64,000 nucleotides of DNA from Candidatus Defluviicoccus seviourii (GCA_900609035.2 UXAT02000004.1:45543-109542), one strand, 5' to 3'; shown: positions 18,167-29,054, counted from the stretch's first letter. Numbers and translations are program-made. The notes: generated from the sequence alone by a model not told the origin.

Positions 18167-19726
18167 TTACTGCGTCTCACCGCTGCCAGCCGAAGCTGCC
18201 GCATCTTCCTCCGCGAACCAGTGTTCGCGCGCGGCCATGATGATCTCGTTCGCGCGATCGAGCGTGAGCGTGCCGCGCGGTGCGATCTCGAGCAGTTCGT
18301 CGGCGGCGAGATCGGCCAAATCATCCAGGGACTTGACGCCCTTTTCGCCAAGCGCCGCCAACACCGCTGGCCGCAAGCCTTCAATCGCTGCGATCTCGTC
18401 GGAAACGCCGAGATCGAGCCTTTGACGTTCGTGCTCGGCATCGCGGGCTTCAATGTAGGACTGCGCCCGGTGGACCAGCTCGGCCGCGACGTCTTCACCA
18501 AGCCCCTCGATCTCGGCGAGTTCGTTGAGCGGAACGAACGCGACATCCTCGACCGACGAGAACCCTTCCGCCACCAAGAGGTGCGCCATCACGTCGTCGA
18601 CGTTGAGCGCATCGATGAAGGTCTTTGAGCGTGCCGTGACCTCCTCGTTGCGGCGCTGCGACTCCTCGTCCTCGGTCAGGATGTCGATATCCCAGCCAGT
18701 CAGCTGCGACGCGAGCCGGACGTTCTGGCCGCGCCGGCCGATCGCGAGGCTCAGCTGATCGTCGGGAACCACGACCTCGATGCGGTTGCTCTCCTCGTCG
18801 AGAACCACCTTCGAGACTTCCGCCGGGGCCAGCGCGTTGACGATAAACGTCGCCGGATCCGCCGACCATTGAATGATGTCGATCTTTTCGCCCTGGAGTT
18901 CGCCGACCACCGCCTGCACCCGCGAGCCGCGCATGCCGATGCAGGGACCGACCGGATCGATGCTGGTATCGCGCGAATGAACGGCGAGCTTGGCCCGCGA
19001 GCCGGGATCGCGCGCGACCGACTTGATCTCGATGATGCCCTCGTAGATCTCCGGGACTTCCTGCGCGAACAGGCGCGCCATGAACTGGGGGTGCGAACGG
19101 GACAAGAAGATCTGTGGCCCGCGGACCTCCTCGCGCACGTCCATAATGTAGGCGCGCACACGGTCCCCGACGTTGAAATGTTCGCGCGGGATCGTCTCTT
19201 CCCGTCGCAACAAAGCCTCTGCACGCCCGAGATCAACGATCACGTTGCCGAACTCGACACGCTTGACAACGCCGTTGACGACCTCGTTGACGCGGTCCTT
19301 AAATTCCTCGTACTGGCGCCGGCGCTCCGCCTCACGCACCTTGTGGACGATTACCTGTTTCGCCGTCTGCGCCGCAATGCGGCCGAAATCGATTGGCGGC
19401 AGTGTCTCGATCAGGAAATCGCCGACCGTGAGCGCATCATCGAGTTCCTGCGCCACAGCCGCGCTGATCTGGGTCGCCTCGTCCTCGACCGCTTCGACGA
19501 CCAGCCGGTAGCGGGCAAGCATGATCTCCCCGCTGGTGCGGTCAATGCTCGCGCGGATGTCGTGCTCGTGTCCGTACTTGGAGCGGCCAGCCTTCTGGAT
19601 CGCCTGCTCCATCGCTTCCAGGACCTCATCGCGATCGATGTTCTTGTCCCTGGCCACGGTCTCTGCGACCTGCAGCAACTCCGGACGCGCGTGCACGGCG
19701 CTCGTTTCGGAAGCGGTGCGGGCCAT
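18167..19726 (-). CDS. nusA: Transcription termination/antitermination factor NusA
   Basis: 519 residues. Binds RNA polymerase and nascent RNA, controlling pausing, termination and antitermination. Domains in order: RNAP-binding N-domain (about 15-130), S1 (about 135-200, GVVKRVEFGNVIVDLGRAEA), two KH domains (about 230-345, GPCIGMRGSRVQAVVGELQG and LAIGRRGQNVRLASQLTGW), and two C-terminal helix-hairpin-helix repeats (LLVAEGFSSVEDVAFVPL and LAALGEKGVKSLDDLADLA). It follows rimP by 26 bases and is coupled to ylxR and infB. Confidence 0.98.
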   Translation of the reverse strand: MARTASETSAVHARPELLQVAETVARDKNIDRDEVLEAMEQAIQKAGRSKYGHEHDIRASIDRTSGEIMLARYRLVVEAVEDEATQISAAVAQELDDALTVGDFLIETLPPIDFGRIAAQTAKQVIVHKVREAERRRQYEEFKDRVNEVVNGVVKRVEFGNVIVDLGRAEALLRREETIPREHFNVGDRVRAYIMDVREEVRGPQIFLSRSHPQFMARLFAQEVPEIYEGIIEIKSVARDPGSRAKLAVHSRDTSIDPVGPCIGMRGSRVQAVVGELQGEKIDIIQWSADPATFIVNALAPAEVSKVVLDEESNRIEVVVPDDQLSLAIGRRGQNVRLASQLTGWDIDILTEDEESQRRNEEVTARSKTFIDALNVDDVMAHLLVAEGFSSVEDVAFVPLNELAEIEGLGEDVAAELVHRAQSYIEARDAEHERQRLDLGVSDEIAAIEGLRPAVLAALGEKGVKSLDDLADLAADELLEIAPRGTLTLDRANEIIMAAREHWFAEEDAAASAGSGETQ

Positions 19727-19752
19727 GGATCAGCGTTGCTTCCTGTTGGTGT

Positions 19753-20232
19753 TCACTGTCCCCTCAACGCCAAGAGATCTTCCGTCAAAACCAGCTTTGC
19801 CCGGGCAATGTCGGCAAATGGCAGCTCGACCGTGCCGCCGGCCGCGGCCAGACGGACCGCATCGCCGTTCACGCCGAGCAGCCGGCCCTGATACTTCCGC
19901 CGCCCGGCGAGCATCTGGCGGAGCTCAATACGCGCCTCGAAACCGGCGAAGCGCTCGTAGTCGGCAAGCCGCACCAACGGGCGATCAATGCCCGGCGAGC
20001 TGACTTCCAGGGTGTACGACGCCGAAACCGGGTCCTCCACATCGAGCACCGCCGAGATGGCCCGGCTCACATCGGCGCAATCATCAATCTGCATCGGTTC
20101 GCCATCGGCGCGTTCGGCCATCACTTGCAAACGTACTCTCTGTTGGCCGAGAACCTGAACCCGCACCAAGGAATAGCCCATGCCTTCCACCGTCGGCCGG
20201 ATCAGGTCGGCGACGCGGCCGGCCAAGTCCAT
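19753..20232 (-). CDS. rimP: Ribosome maturation factor RimP
   Basis: 159 residues. Needed for 30S subunit maturation. Family signatures are visible: DLIRPTVEGMGYSLVRVQVL, IDDCADVSRAISAVLDVEDP, YTLEVSSPGIDRPL and the C-terminal SH3-like region GRLLGVNGDAVRLA. First gene of the rimP-nusA-ylxR-infB-rbfA-truB-rpsO-pnp unit. The 190 bases upstream hold a candidate promoter and a terminator-like hairpin. Confidence 0.97.
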   Translation of the reverse strand: MDLAGRVADLIRPTVEGMGYSLVRVQVLGQQRVRLQVMAERADGEPMQIDDCADVSRAISAVLDVEDPVSASYTLEVSSPGIDRPLVRLADYERFAGFEARIELRQMLAGRRKYQGRLLGVNGDAVRLAAAGGTVELPFADIARAKLVLTEDLLALRGQ

Positions 20233-20282
20233 ACCTGCTTATCCGATCCTCTCCGTCGTATGCACACGCGGCTGCATACAAA

Positions 20283-20310
20283 CAAAAAAAAGGTGAGCGC
20301 GCGGCCCACC
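20283..20310 (-). terminator. Rho-independent terminator or attenuator before rimP
   Basis: On the minus strand GGTGGGC and GCTCACC form a 7-bp stem (one G-T pair) with a 5-base loop CGCGC, immediately followed by eight T. This is a classical intrinsic terminator. It lies 114 bases past the trmB stop and 51 bases before the rimP start, and downstream of the promoter candidate at 20380-20407. It could end trmB transcripts, attenuate the rimP-nusA operon, or both. Confidence 0.75.
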
Positions 20311-20379
20311 GCGTTTGTCCCAGCCCTGAGGCGGGACGTCACATCGGGTTCACTAGCAGATCCGCACCCTCTTGCTTCG

Positions 20380-20407
20380 TATATAGCCGCACTCGTCACC
20401 TGCACAA
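20380..20407 (-). promoter_or_regulatory. Candidate sigma-70 promoter for the rimP-nusA-infB operon
   Basis: Minus strand: TTGTGC (20402-20407), a 16-base spacer, then TATATA (20380-20385). It sits in the gap between trmB and rimP, where a promoter is expected. Found by eye, with no start-site data. Confidence 0.45.
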
Positions 20408-20423
20408 GAGGTTTTCAGCCCGA

Positions 20424-21152
20424 TCAAGCGGCAACTGCTGCCGTATTCGTACGCACAAACTCTAGGTAGGTGCAGACAGTCCCGGCGGCTTTCGCCTTTG
20501 CCTCGTAGCGGGTTTCGATCCAGTCCGGCGGCGGCTGCCGCCAATCCTGCGGCCCCCGGGCCTGCCACGCGAACGCCGGGTGGTGCGAGACCTGCCACAG
20601 TGTCCAGCGCACATACCCCGGATGATCGGAAGCGAACAAGAAGGTGCCGCCGGGGCGCAGGAGGCGCGCCAGCACATCGAGGGTCGGGCGGGCGATGAAA
20701 CGCCGGTGCGCATGCCGCAGCTTTGGCCACGGATCGGCAAACAAAAGAAAGATCCGGCCCAAGCAGGCATCGGGGAGATGCGGCAGCAGGCGGCGGGCAT
20801 CGTCGGCAAAGATGCGGATGTTGTCGAGTTCGAGGCTCTCGATGCGGGCGATCAGCGCGGCAACGCCGTTGATGTAGGGCTCGCAGCCGATGAAGCCGAT
20901 ATCGCGGTGCTTGAGCGCTTGGCCGGCCAGGTGCTCGCCGGCACCGAAGCCGATCTCGAGCCAGATATCGGCGACCGAGCGATCAAACACGGTGCGGGGA
21001 TTGAAACAGACGTCTTCCTGCGGCAGCGGCAATGCAAACCGCGGGAGAACGCGCGTTAGCAGCGTCTTCTTGTGGTCGCTCAAGCGCCGACCGCGCCGGC
21101 GGCCGAAGGTCGGCAGCAGGCGGCCGCCTGCTGCCGTTCCCTCGTGGTTCAC
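20424..21152 (-). CDS. trmB: tRNA (guanine-N7)-methyltransferase
   Basis: About 242 residues. SAM-dependent enzyme making m7G46 in tRNA. Motifs: LEIGFGAGEHLAGQAL (SAM binding), GCEPYINGVAALI, LLFADPWPKLRHAHRRF (the D-P-W-P-K-x-R-H family signature) and FLFASDHPGYVRW. The start is uncertain: a GTG at 21152 gives the usual short basic N-terminus (TFGRRRGRRLSDHKK), while TTG codons at 21191 or 21212 would overlap the metK end. It follows metK directly, so the two are probably co-transcribed. Confidence 0.93.
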   Translation of the reverse strand: MNHEGTAAGGRLLPTFGRRRGRRLSDHKKTLLTRVLPRFALPLPQEDVCFNPRTVFDRSVADIWLEIGFGAGEHLAGQALKHRDIGFIGCEPYINGVAALIARIESLELDNIRIFADDARRLLPHLPDACLGRIFLLFADPWPKLRHAHRRFIARPTLDVLARLLRPGGTFLFASDHPGYVRWTLWQVSHHPAFAWQARGPQDWRQPPPDWIETRYEAKAKAAGTVCTYLEFVRTNTAAVAA

Positions 21153-21177
21153 ATCCTCTGGCTGGAGACGCGTCTCC

Positions 21178-22353
21178 TCATCCGGCGCCAAATCGACTCC
21201 GGAGCGCGTCAACTAGATCAGTCTTTTCCCAGCTGAAGCCGCCGTCCGGCTCCGGCTCGCGGCCGAAATGGCCGTAGGCAGCCGTACGCGCATAGATCGG
21301 CCGGTCGAGGTGGAGGTGCTCGCGGATGCCGCGCGGCGACAGGTCCATCGCCCGCTGCAAGGCGAGGGAAAGCTGTTCCTCGTCAACCACCCCGGTGCCG
21401 TGCGTGTCGACGTACACGGAAAGCGGGTGCGAGACGCCGATCGCGTAGGAGAGCTGGATGGTGCACCGTTCCGCGAGATTGGCCGCAACGACGTTTTTCG
21501 CCAGGTAACGCGCGGCATAGGCGGCGGAGCGGTCGACCTTGGTCGGGTCCTTGCCGGAGAAGGCGCCGCCGCCATGGGGGGCCGCACCACCGTAGGTATC
21601 GACGATGATCTTGCGACCCGTCAGTCCGCTGTCGCCATCGGGGCCACCGATGACGAAGCGGCCGGTCGGATTGACGTAGAAATGCTTCTCGTCGCACATC
21701 CATCCCTCGGGAAGGACATTGAGGACGTGCGGACGCACGATATCTCGGACGTCGTCGGCGGTGAGGTGTTCGGCGTGCTGCGTCGAGACGACGATGGCGG
21801 TCGCCCCGACCGGCTTGCCGTTGACGTAGCGCAAGGTGACCTGGCTCTTTGCATCCGGACCAAGGCCGGGTTCCGCGCCCGAGTGACGGGCCTCGGCGAG
21901 CGAACGCAAGATGCCGTGCGCGTAAAAGATGGGAGCCGGCATCAACACGTCCGTCTCCCGGCAGGCATAACCGAACATGATGCCCTGGTCGCCCGCGCCC
22001 TCGTCCTTGTTGTCGCGGGCGTCGACGCCGACGGCGATGTCCGCCGACTGGGAGTGCACGCGGCAAACGACGTCCGCATCCTTCCAGTGGAACCCGCGCT
22101 GCTCGTAGCCGATCTCGCGGACGCAGTGGCGAGCGACTTCGATCAGGCGTTCGTGGGTGAGATGGTCCGGGCCCCGCACTTCACCCGCGAGGACGATGTA
22201 GTTGGTGGTGCAAAGGGTCTCAACCGCAACCCGCGCCCGATTGTCCTCGGTCAGGAATGCATCAACCACCGCATCGGAAATGCGGTCGCAGACCTTGTCG
22301 GGATGTCCTTCGGACACGGATTCACTGGTGAAGACATAGTCTTTTTTCCACAC
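21178..22353 (-). CDS. metK: S-adenosylmethionine synthetase
   Basis: 391 residues. Makes S-adenosylmethionine from methionine and ATP. Signatures: [19 protein letters not shown] at the N-terminus, [13 protein letters not shown] (methionine-site hexapeptide region) and [16 protein letters not shown]. The GTG at 22353 (VWKKDYVF) is chosen because it has GAGG about 8 bases upstream and gives the family N-terminus; TTG and GTG codons 9 to 18 bases earlier are alternatives. About 200 bases upstream are non-coding with strong inverted repeats. Confidence 0.97.
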   Translation of the reverse strand: MWKKDYVFTSESVSEGHPDKVCDRISDAVVDAFLTEDNRARVAVETLCTTNYIVLAGEVRGPDHLTHERLIEVARHCVREIGYEQRGFHWKDADVVCRVHSQSADIAVGVDARDNKDEGAGDQGIMFGYACRETDVLMPAPIFYAHGILRSLAEARHSGAEPGLGPDAKSQVTLRYVNGKPVGATAIVVSTQHAEHLTADDVRDIVRPHVLNVLPEGWMCDEKHFYVNPTGRFVIGGPDGDSGLTGRKIIVDTYGGAAPHGGGAFSGKDPTKVDRSAAYAARYLAKNVVAANLAERCTIQLSYAIGVSHPLSVYVDTHGTGVVDEEQLSLALQRAMDLSPRGIREHLHLDRPIYARTAAYGHFGREPEPDGGFSWEKTDLVDALRSRFGAG

Positions 22354-22395
22354 GGTCAGCACCTCGTGCAAGAATATCGAGAAAACGGCGCCAGA

Positions 22396-22496
22396 CTGTC
22401 AGCCAAGCGCAGACACCGCTTAAAAGCGGTGCCGGCGGCCCAGTTCTCAAGGCCGAGGGGTCAAAAGAGTAGCTCGGGCAAGTTCGCAGCTGACAG
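22396..22496 (-). promoter_or_regulatory. Structured leader region upstream of metK
   Basis: Two 8-base arms, CTGTCAGC and GCTGACAG, are exact complements 85 bases apart. Between them lies the perfect hairpin CACCGCTTTTAAGCGGTG (22414-22431, 8-bp stem). The element starts 42 bases before metK. SAM or SAH riboswitches often lie here in Alphaproteobacteria, but I could not match this to a known class. It may be a riboswitch, an operator pair or coincidence. Confidence 0.35.
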
Positions 22497-22562
22497 CCTC
22501 GTAGCTCGTCCTTCTGACAAGCGGGCTCCCGACCGTCAAGCGAATTGCAACGGCCGAAACTT

Positions 22563-23072
22563 TTACGCGTCGCGCCGTGGCTCGCCCTCGTCCGTGGCTC
22601 CAAGCGATTTGGTCAACTCAAACAGACGCTTGCGGACGTGGGGATCGTGGATACGGTAGTATGCGCGGACCAGCTCGAGCGTCTCCCGCCGCGTCAGCGG
22701 GTCCGGCTCGAGGGTAGCCTGGGGCTGATCAGCCATCCCGCCCGCCGCCACCGGCTCCATGCCGCGGAACTTCTCGCTCATGTCGTCGAAAAAGAACGAG
22801 ACAGGCACATCGAGGATGCGGCTGAATTCGAACAGACGCGAAGCGCCAATCCGGTTGGCACCACGTTCGTACTTCTGGATCTGTTGAAAGGTCAACCCGA
22901 CGGCTTCGCCGAGCCTTTCCTGACTCAGCCCCAGCAAGGTTCGCCGCAACCGAACGCGGGAGCCCACATGTACATCAATTGGATTGGGTGTCCCGGGCGG
23001 CAGGCGTTCGGCCCTGGCGGAATTCAGCCCTGCGCGTCCGCGCCGTCTCCCCATAACTTTTGTTTCTACCAT
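22563..23072 (-). CDS. XRE-family helix-turn-helix regulator
   Basis: 169 residues. A basic N-terminus is followed by a Cro/CI-type helix-turn-helix (VGSRVRLRRTLLGLSQERLG, LTFQQIQKYERGANRIGASR). Next comes a short linker (FFFDDMSEKF) and a C-terminal helical segment (ETLELVRAYYRIHDPHVRKR). Regulators with this layout lie next to metK in many Alphaproteobacteria, so a role near methionine or SAM metabolism is plausible but not shown. An in-frame ATG six codons in is an alternative start. Confidence 0.88.
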   Translation of the reverse strand: MVETKVMGRRRGRAGLNSARAERLPPGTPNPIDVHVGSRVRLRRTLLGLSQERLGEAVGLTFQQIQKYERGANRIGASRLFEFSRILDVPVSFFFDDMSEKFRGMEPVAAGGMADQPQATLEPDPLTRRETLELVRAYYRIHDPHVRKRLFELTKSLGATDEGEPRRDA

Positions 23073-23256
23073 GTGTTCAACTCATGAACCGATCACGTTG
23101 CTCGGGGTCGTTGATCGTCAGGTTACACCCTCGACGTGACCGGTGTGCTCGTTCCCGTCGAGTTCGTGGGTACGATAATATGCAAACTGTGGGCGATTCC
23201 GCAACATTTGTTCGCGTTTAATCTGTTCTTTTGTGATAGATTTCCCCAAGTAGGGG

Positions 23257-24867
23257 CTAAGTGCGACGGATAACATACGCACCAAAGGGGATTAGTGCCA
23301 AAATAATGGCCAGTATGGGGATAGTTCCTGTGCGCGCAAAAGGCGGCGCCGCGGCAAGAGCCATCGGCAGTGGTGTATCAAGAACACCGCGAGTGCCTAG
23401 GGCCAGCGAGCGCAGCACCCTGCCGTAGGGATCGACAACTGCGGATATACCGGTGTTTGCAACCCTTACAAGAGGAAGACCCTCCTCGACCGCGCGCATC
23501 TGGGCTGCCGCCAGGTGTTGATAGGGCCCGGCGGAGAGGCCGTACCAGCCGTCGTTGGTGATGTTGAGGAGCCAGGCCGGGCGCGCCCAGCGGTCGACGA
23601 CCGCGCCCGGAAAGATCACCTCGTAGCAAATGAGCGGGCTTACCGGCGGCAGGCCGGGTAGCGACAAGGTGCGGACGCCTGGTCCCGCCGTCAGATCGGC
23701 TAGCCCGACCACGCCGGAGAGGCCGAGCACGCGCCCGAGCGGCATATACTCGCCGAACGGCACCAGGTGCGCCTTGTCGTAGCTCGCCACCACGGCGCCT
23801 GTGTGGTCGATCGCAATCAGGCTGTTGCGGATCTCCGGCGCGTCGGCGCTCCCGGTACGCCGGAGCGTGCCGATCAGGCTCAGGCCGTCGACCGGCGTCC
23901 GTTCCGCCACCGCCGCGCGGCGGATAGCGTCATCGGCCAGCAACAACGGCGCGGCGGCCTCCGACCACACGACGTGCGTGGGGGCGGTGCCGGTATCAAG
24001 CGCGCCAAGTTCGGCCTGATCAAGGAGGTGCCGATCAACGAGATCTGCGCGCCACTTGATCGCTTGTGAGATGTTGGGCTGGACCAGGCGCAGGCTGACC
24101 CCTTCGACCGTGGCGCCATCGCCATCGCCGGCACCTGCCAGCCGGACGGCACCGCCGATGCCGCAGCTCGCGAGAAGCGCAAACATCAGCCCGACCGCAG
24201 CCCAAGCGCGCCTGCGATCGAGGCACGGGCCGCCGAGCACCGCCGGCATCGCCGCCGCGAGGACGGTGATGAGGCTGAGACCGTAGACGCCGGTGACGGC
24301 GCTGATCTGCAGCATCGGCGGCGAGAAGGTCCAGACCGTGCCGATCAGATTCCAGGGGAAGCCGGTGCCGACCCAGCTGCGCAGCCATTCGGCAAAGGCC
24401 CAGGCCGCAGCGAAGACGATCACCTCGCCGATGCTGCCGCGCCGCGCCAGCCTGGTGGCGGCGGCCGGCACGATCAGGAATGGCGCCAGGATGAGCGAAA
24501 GCCCGACCGGCGCTGCCGGCGCCAGCCAGCCGAACTCCTCCGGCCGTGTCAGGAGTGCGTACGCAACCCAGTAAAGGCCGGCGGTGAAATGGCCGATCCC
24601 GAAGGCGAGCGCAGTTGCGACCAGCGTCCAGCGTCCGCGCACGCCCTGCAGCAGCCACAGGAAGCCTGCGAGCGAGGGGATCAGCGCCGGAACGAAATGG
24701 ACCGGCGGCATGGCGAGCACACCGACCGCGCCCAGAGCCGCTGCTGCCAGCAGGCGCCAGCCGCCGCTCATGCCCACGATTGCCGCCCAGACCGGCGCCA
24801 ATGCCGGCCACGCTGAGAGCTGGTGATCGCCCAGGCCGCCAACCCGCAAGGTGGCGGCGCGGGTCAT
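23257..24867 (-). CDS. lnt: Apolipoprotein N-acyltransferase
   Basis: 536 residues. Inner-membrane enzyme adding the third acyl chain to lipoproteins. The N-terminal half has several membrane helices; the periplasmic nitrilase-like domain follows (about 265-500). The catalytic triad is visible: Glu in HVVWSEAAAP, Lys in YDKAHLVPFGEYMP and Cys in LICYEVIFPGAVV. The C-terminus has a final helix (TIPILAIILALIPFGAYVI). The start overlaps the corC stop as ATGA, making it the last gene of the miaB-phoH-ybeY-corC-lnt chain. Confidence 0.97.
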   Translation of the reverse strand: MTRAATLRVGGLGDHQLSAWPALAPVWAAIVGMSGGWRLLAAAALGAVGVLAMPPVHFVPALIPSLAGFLWLLQGVRGRWTLVATALAFGIGHFTAGLYWVAYALLTRPEEFGWLAPAAPVGLSLILAPFLIVPAAATRLARRGSIGEVIVFAAAWAFAEWLRSWVGTGFPWNLIGTVWTFSPPMLQISAVTGVYGLSLITVLAAAMPAVLGGPCLDRRRAWAAVGLMFALLASCGIGGAVRLAGAGDGDGATVEGVSLRLVQPNISQAIKWRADLVDRHLLDQAELGALDTGTAPTHVVWSEAAAPLLLADDAIRRAAVAERTPVDGLSLIGTLRRTGSADAPEIRNSLIAIDHTGAVVASYDKAHLVPFGEYMPLGRVLGLSGVVGLADLTAGPGVRTLSLPGLPPVSPLICYEVIFPGAVVDRWARPAWLLNITNDGWYGLSAGPYQHLAAAQMRAVEEGLPLVRVANTGISAVVDPYGRVLRSLALGTRGVLDTPLPMALAAAPPFARTGTIPILAIILALIPFGAYVIRRT

Positions 24868-25832
24868 GGGAAGCCCGCCGCGCGGCCGTTCGGCAGCGGC
24901 TCATCATTCTCGGCGGCGGCGCTGCGGGAGACGCGCAGCCGCTTGATCCGCCGAGGATCCGCGTCAATCACCTCGAATTCAAGGCCGGCCGGATGGACGA
25001 GGAGCTCGCCGCGGATCGGCACGCGGCCGGCGAGGGAGACGACGAGGCCGCCGACGGTATCGATGTCGTCGCGTTCATCATCACTCAAGACGGCGCCGAA
25101 ATGCTCATCGAGGACTTCCACCTCGGCACGGGCATCGACGTCGAGGCTGCCGTCGGCGCGAACGGTGACCACCGGCTCGGCTTCCCGGTCATGCTCGTCG
25201 GCGATCTCGCCCACGATCTCCTCGACGACGTCTTCGATCGTCAACAACCCATCGATGCCGCCGTACTCGTCAACCACGAGCGCCATGTGCGAGCGCTTGA
25301 CCCGCATCTCGAGCAAGAGCTGCAGGACCTCCATCGACGGCGCCACGAACAACACCTCGCGCAGGATCTTCGACAGCTGGAAAAGATTGTCCCGGCTTCG
25401 CCACGCCAGCACGTCCTTGATGTGCACCATGCCGACGACATCGTCGAGCGTATCGCGGTAAACGGGCAGGCGGGCATGACCACATTCGGTCATCCGTTCG
25501 ATGACGTCGGAAAGCGAGGCCTGCGCCTCGATGGCGACGATATCGGCGCGCGGAACCATCGCATCCTCGGCCGAGCGGTGGCGCAGCCGGAGCACGTTAT
25601 GAACCAGCACACGCTCATCCTCGCGCAGGCTTGCCGGGGCTTCTTGCGTGTCGTCGAACAGCTCGCTCAACGGCAGCGGGGCGTGGCTCTCGCTTCGCCG
25701 CCCCCGCTTCAAGCGCCTGAATGCCTTGCCGAGCCAACCGCGCTCGTCCGCCGTCCGCTCGTCAGCATCGAGCGCAAGCGTGTCCTCGGCGTGCGCCGTG
25801 TCCTGTTTCGCGTCCGGGGCCTGGTCGTTCAT
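24864..25832 (-). CDS. corC: CorC/HlyC-type CBS-domain protein
   Basis: 322 residues, soluble. An acidic N-terminus precedes a basic stretch (KAFRRLKRGRRSES). A CBS pair follows (AEDAMVPRADIVAIEAQ, ARLPVYRDTLDDVVGMVHIK, MALVVDEYGGIDGLLTIED), then a C-terminal CorC_HlyC domain (DTVGGLVVSLAGRVPIRGE). Named after E. coli CorC, linked to magnesium and cobalt efflux; the CBS pair may bind nucleotide. It overlaps ybeY and lnt by ATGA on both sides, the usual ybeY-corC-lnt order. Confidence 0.93.
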   Translation of the reverse strand: MNDQAPDAKQDTAHAEDTLALDADERTADERGWLGKAFRRLKRGRRSESHAPLPLSELFDDTQEAPASLREDERVLVHNVLRLRHRSAEDAMVPRADIVAIEAQASLSDVIERMTECGHARLPVYRDTLDDVVGMVHIKDVLAWRSRDNLFQLSKILREVLFVAPSMEVLQLLLEMRVKRSHMALVVDEYGGIDGLLTIEDVVEEIVGEIADEHDREAEPVVTVRADGSLDVDARAEVEVLDEHFGAVLSDDERDDIDTVGGLVVSLAGRVPIRGELLVHPAGLEFEVIDADPRRIKRLRVSRSAAAENDEPLPNGRAAGFP

Positions 25833-26384
25833 GCCGGGTGTTCGGCCGCGGAGGCATAAGGATCGCTCACACCGAAGCAGGCGAGGATCGTTGCCTCCAA
25901 CCGCTCCATCGCCGCCGCGTCCCCTTCGGTCTGATGATCATAGCCGAGAACGTGGAGAATGCCATGGACGATCAGATGCCGAAGGTGATCGCCGAGATCC
26001 TTGCCGGCGGCGGCCGCTTCGGCTGCGGTGGTGCCGAAGGCGATGACGACATCGCCCAACAGCCGGGGCGGCAGCGGGCAGCCCGCTGGCGCTGCCGCTG
26101 GTGCCTGGGCGACCGGAAAGGACAGCACGTTGGTCGCCTGGTCATGGCCGCGGAAGGTACGGTTCAGGGCCTGCACGGCACGGTCAGAGGTCAAGACGAT
26201 GCTCACCTGCGCATCCCGCCTCTGAGCGTCCGGGTCATCGCCGGCGGCGACAACGTAGGCACGGCGCGCCGTCTCTGCGCATAGACGGGTCACCCGTGCA
26301 ACCCCCTGCCGCCATCGTCGCGATCGCACGATGACGTCGATCTTGAGCTTCGCGCCCTCCGCAGCGGCAACGGAAGTCTTGGGT

Positions 26385-26398
<14 letters not shown>
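25829..26398 (-). CDS. ybeY: Endoribonuclease / rRNA maturation factor YbeY
   Basis: 189 residues. Metal-dependent RNase needed for 16S rRNA 3'-end maturation and ribosome quality control. The zinc site is HGILHVLGYDH, preceded by the family motifs NVLSFP and LGDVVIAF. The GTG start overlaps the end of phoH by 14 bases, with GAGCGGGACC just before it. The longer frame upstream is out-of-frame phoH. The stop overlaps corC as ATGA. Confidence 0.95.
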
Positions 26399-27505
<1,107 letters not shown>

Positions 27506-27509
<4 letters not shown>

Positions 27510-28846
27510 GCCGGAACCTCGTCCAGCAAGCGACCGCCGATGCTGTTCGCCCCGCCCTCGACGACACGCACGCGCGCAATCCGGCCGATCAGTGTGGCGG
27601 GTCCATCGACGTGAACAGCCTGCATGTGCGGACTGCGGCCGATCACCTGCCCCGGACGGCGGCCCGCGCGCTCGAACAGCACGTCGATCGTGCTGCCGAC
27701 GCTCGCGGCATTGAACGCGCTCTGCTGGCGATCCAGAAGCCCCTGCAAGGCCGCAAGCCGTTCGCTCTTGACCGCTTCGGCAACCTGCGGCTGATCGGCA
27801 GCCGGCGTACCGGGCCGGGCGCTGTACTTGAAGGAATACGCCTGGGCAAAGCCAATGTCGGCGACGAGGGCCAACGTCGCTTCGAAGTCGTCGTCGGTCT
27901 CACCGGGGAAGCCGACGATAAAGTCCGAACTCAGCGCCAGGTCCGCCCGCGCCCCCCGCAGGCGCTCGACGATGCGGCGATAGTCATCGGCCGTGTGCCG
28001 GCGGTTCATCGCTTTCAACACGCGATCGGACCCCGATTGCACCGGCAGGTGGACGAACGGCATCAGCGCCGGGATCGCGCCGTGCGCCGCGATCAGCTCG
28101 GCGGTCATGTCGGCCGGATGGGATGTCGTGTAGCGCACGCGTTCGATGCCGGCAATCGCGGCCACACGGGCGATCAGGGCGCCCAAGCCAATGTTCCGGC
28201 CCGCTTCATCCGCTCCGTGATACGCATTGACGTTCTGGCCAAGAAGCGTGATTTCGCAGGCACCAAGCGCGGCAAACCGCTCTGCTTCGGCGACAACGCT
28301 CGCGACTGGCCGGGAGTACTCCGGGCCGCGGGTGTAGGGGACGACGCAGAACGTGCAGAAGCGATCGCATCCCTCTTGAACGGTGAGAAAGGCCGCACCC
28401 GGCGAAGGGGTGGCATCTGCCTGCGGCAACTGGTCGAACTTGGCGATCGCGGGAAACTCGGTGTCGATGGCAGCGCGCTGGGTTTTGGTCGCGCGCGCGA
28501 TCAATTCCGGCAGCCGATGGTACGCCTGCGGACCGACCACAATGTCGACGGCCGGCGCCCGTGCCAGGATCTCTTCGCCTTCGGCCTGCGCGACACAGCC
28601 GGCAACCGCAATCAACGGCCTGGTTGCGCTGCTGTCGTTCTTCAGCATGCGGATCCGCCCCAGCTCCGAGTAAACCTTCTCGGCTGCCTTATCGCGGATG
28701 TGGCAGGTGTTGAGGATGATCAGCGCGGCTTCCGCCGGTTCGGCCGTCAACTCGTACCCCAGCGGTGCCAAGATTCCCGTCATGCGCTGGGAATCGTAAA
28801 CATTCATCTGGCAACCGTAGGTTTTTATGCAGACTTTCTTAGACAA
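27506..28846 (-). CDS. miaB: tRNA-2-methylthio-N6-dimethylallyladenosine synthase
   Basis: 446 residues. Radical-SAM methylthiotransferase modifying A37 of tRNA. It has the N-terminal MTTase domain with three cluster cysteines ([32 protein letters not shown]), the radical SAM motif CDRFCTFC, and a C-terminal TRAM domain ([20 protein letters not shown]). No ATG is available; the TTG is supported by AAAGG 5 bases upstream and the canonical [14 protein letters not shown] start. First gene of the five-gene chain ending at lnt. Confidence 0.96.
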
Positions 28847-29054
28847 CCGCGCCTTTCGTCAGCTTGATGATCGGCCTGGTGTGCCCTCCTCGGCGCGCCC
28901 TGAATGGGCGCCACTGGCAGCACACGCGGCTTGAGGGTAATCAGCGCGCCCCACCTGTCAAGCGCAAGTACTGTCGTTATGCGCTTGACGGAACCCCTCC
29001 GTCGGGCAGGTGCGCGCCGGAACCGGATCGGCGGCGGCGCCGGTCCGGCCCCGA

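Noticed and set aside
17519..18546. 352-codon version of the ylxR frame starting inside nusA
   Set aside because: The first 130 codons are out-of-frame nusA; the GTG after the nusA stop has a good ribosome-binding site.
22354..22562. SAM-II or other known SAM riboswitch before metK
   Set aside because: I could not align the region to the known consensus cores; only unnamed inverted repeats are reported.
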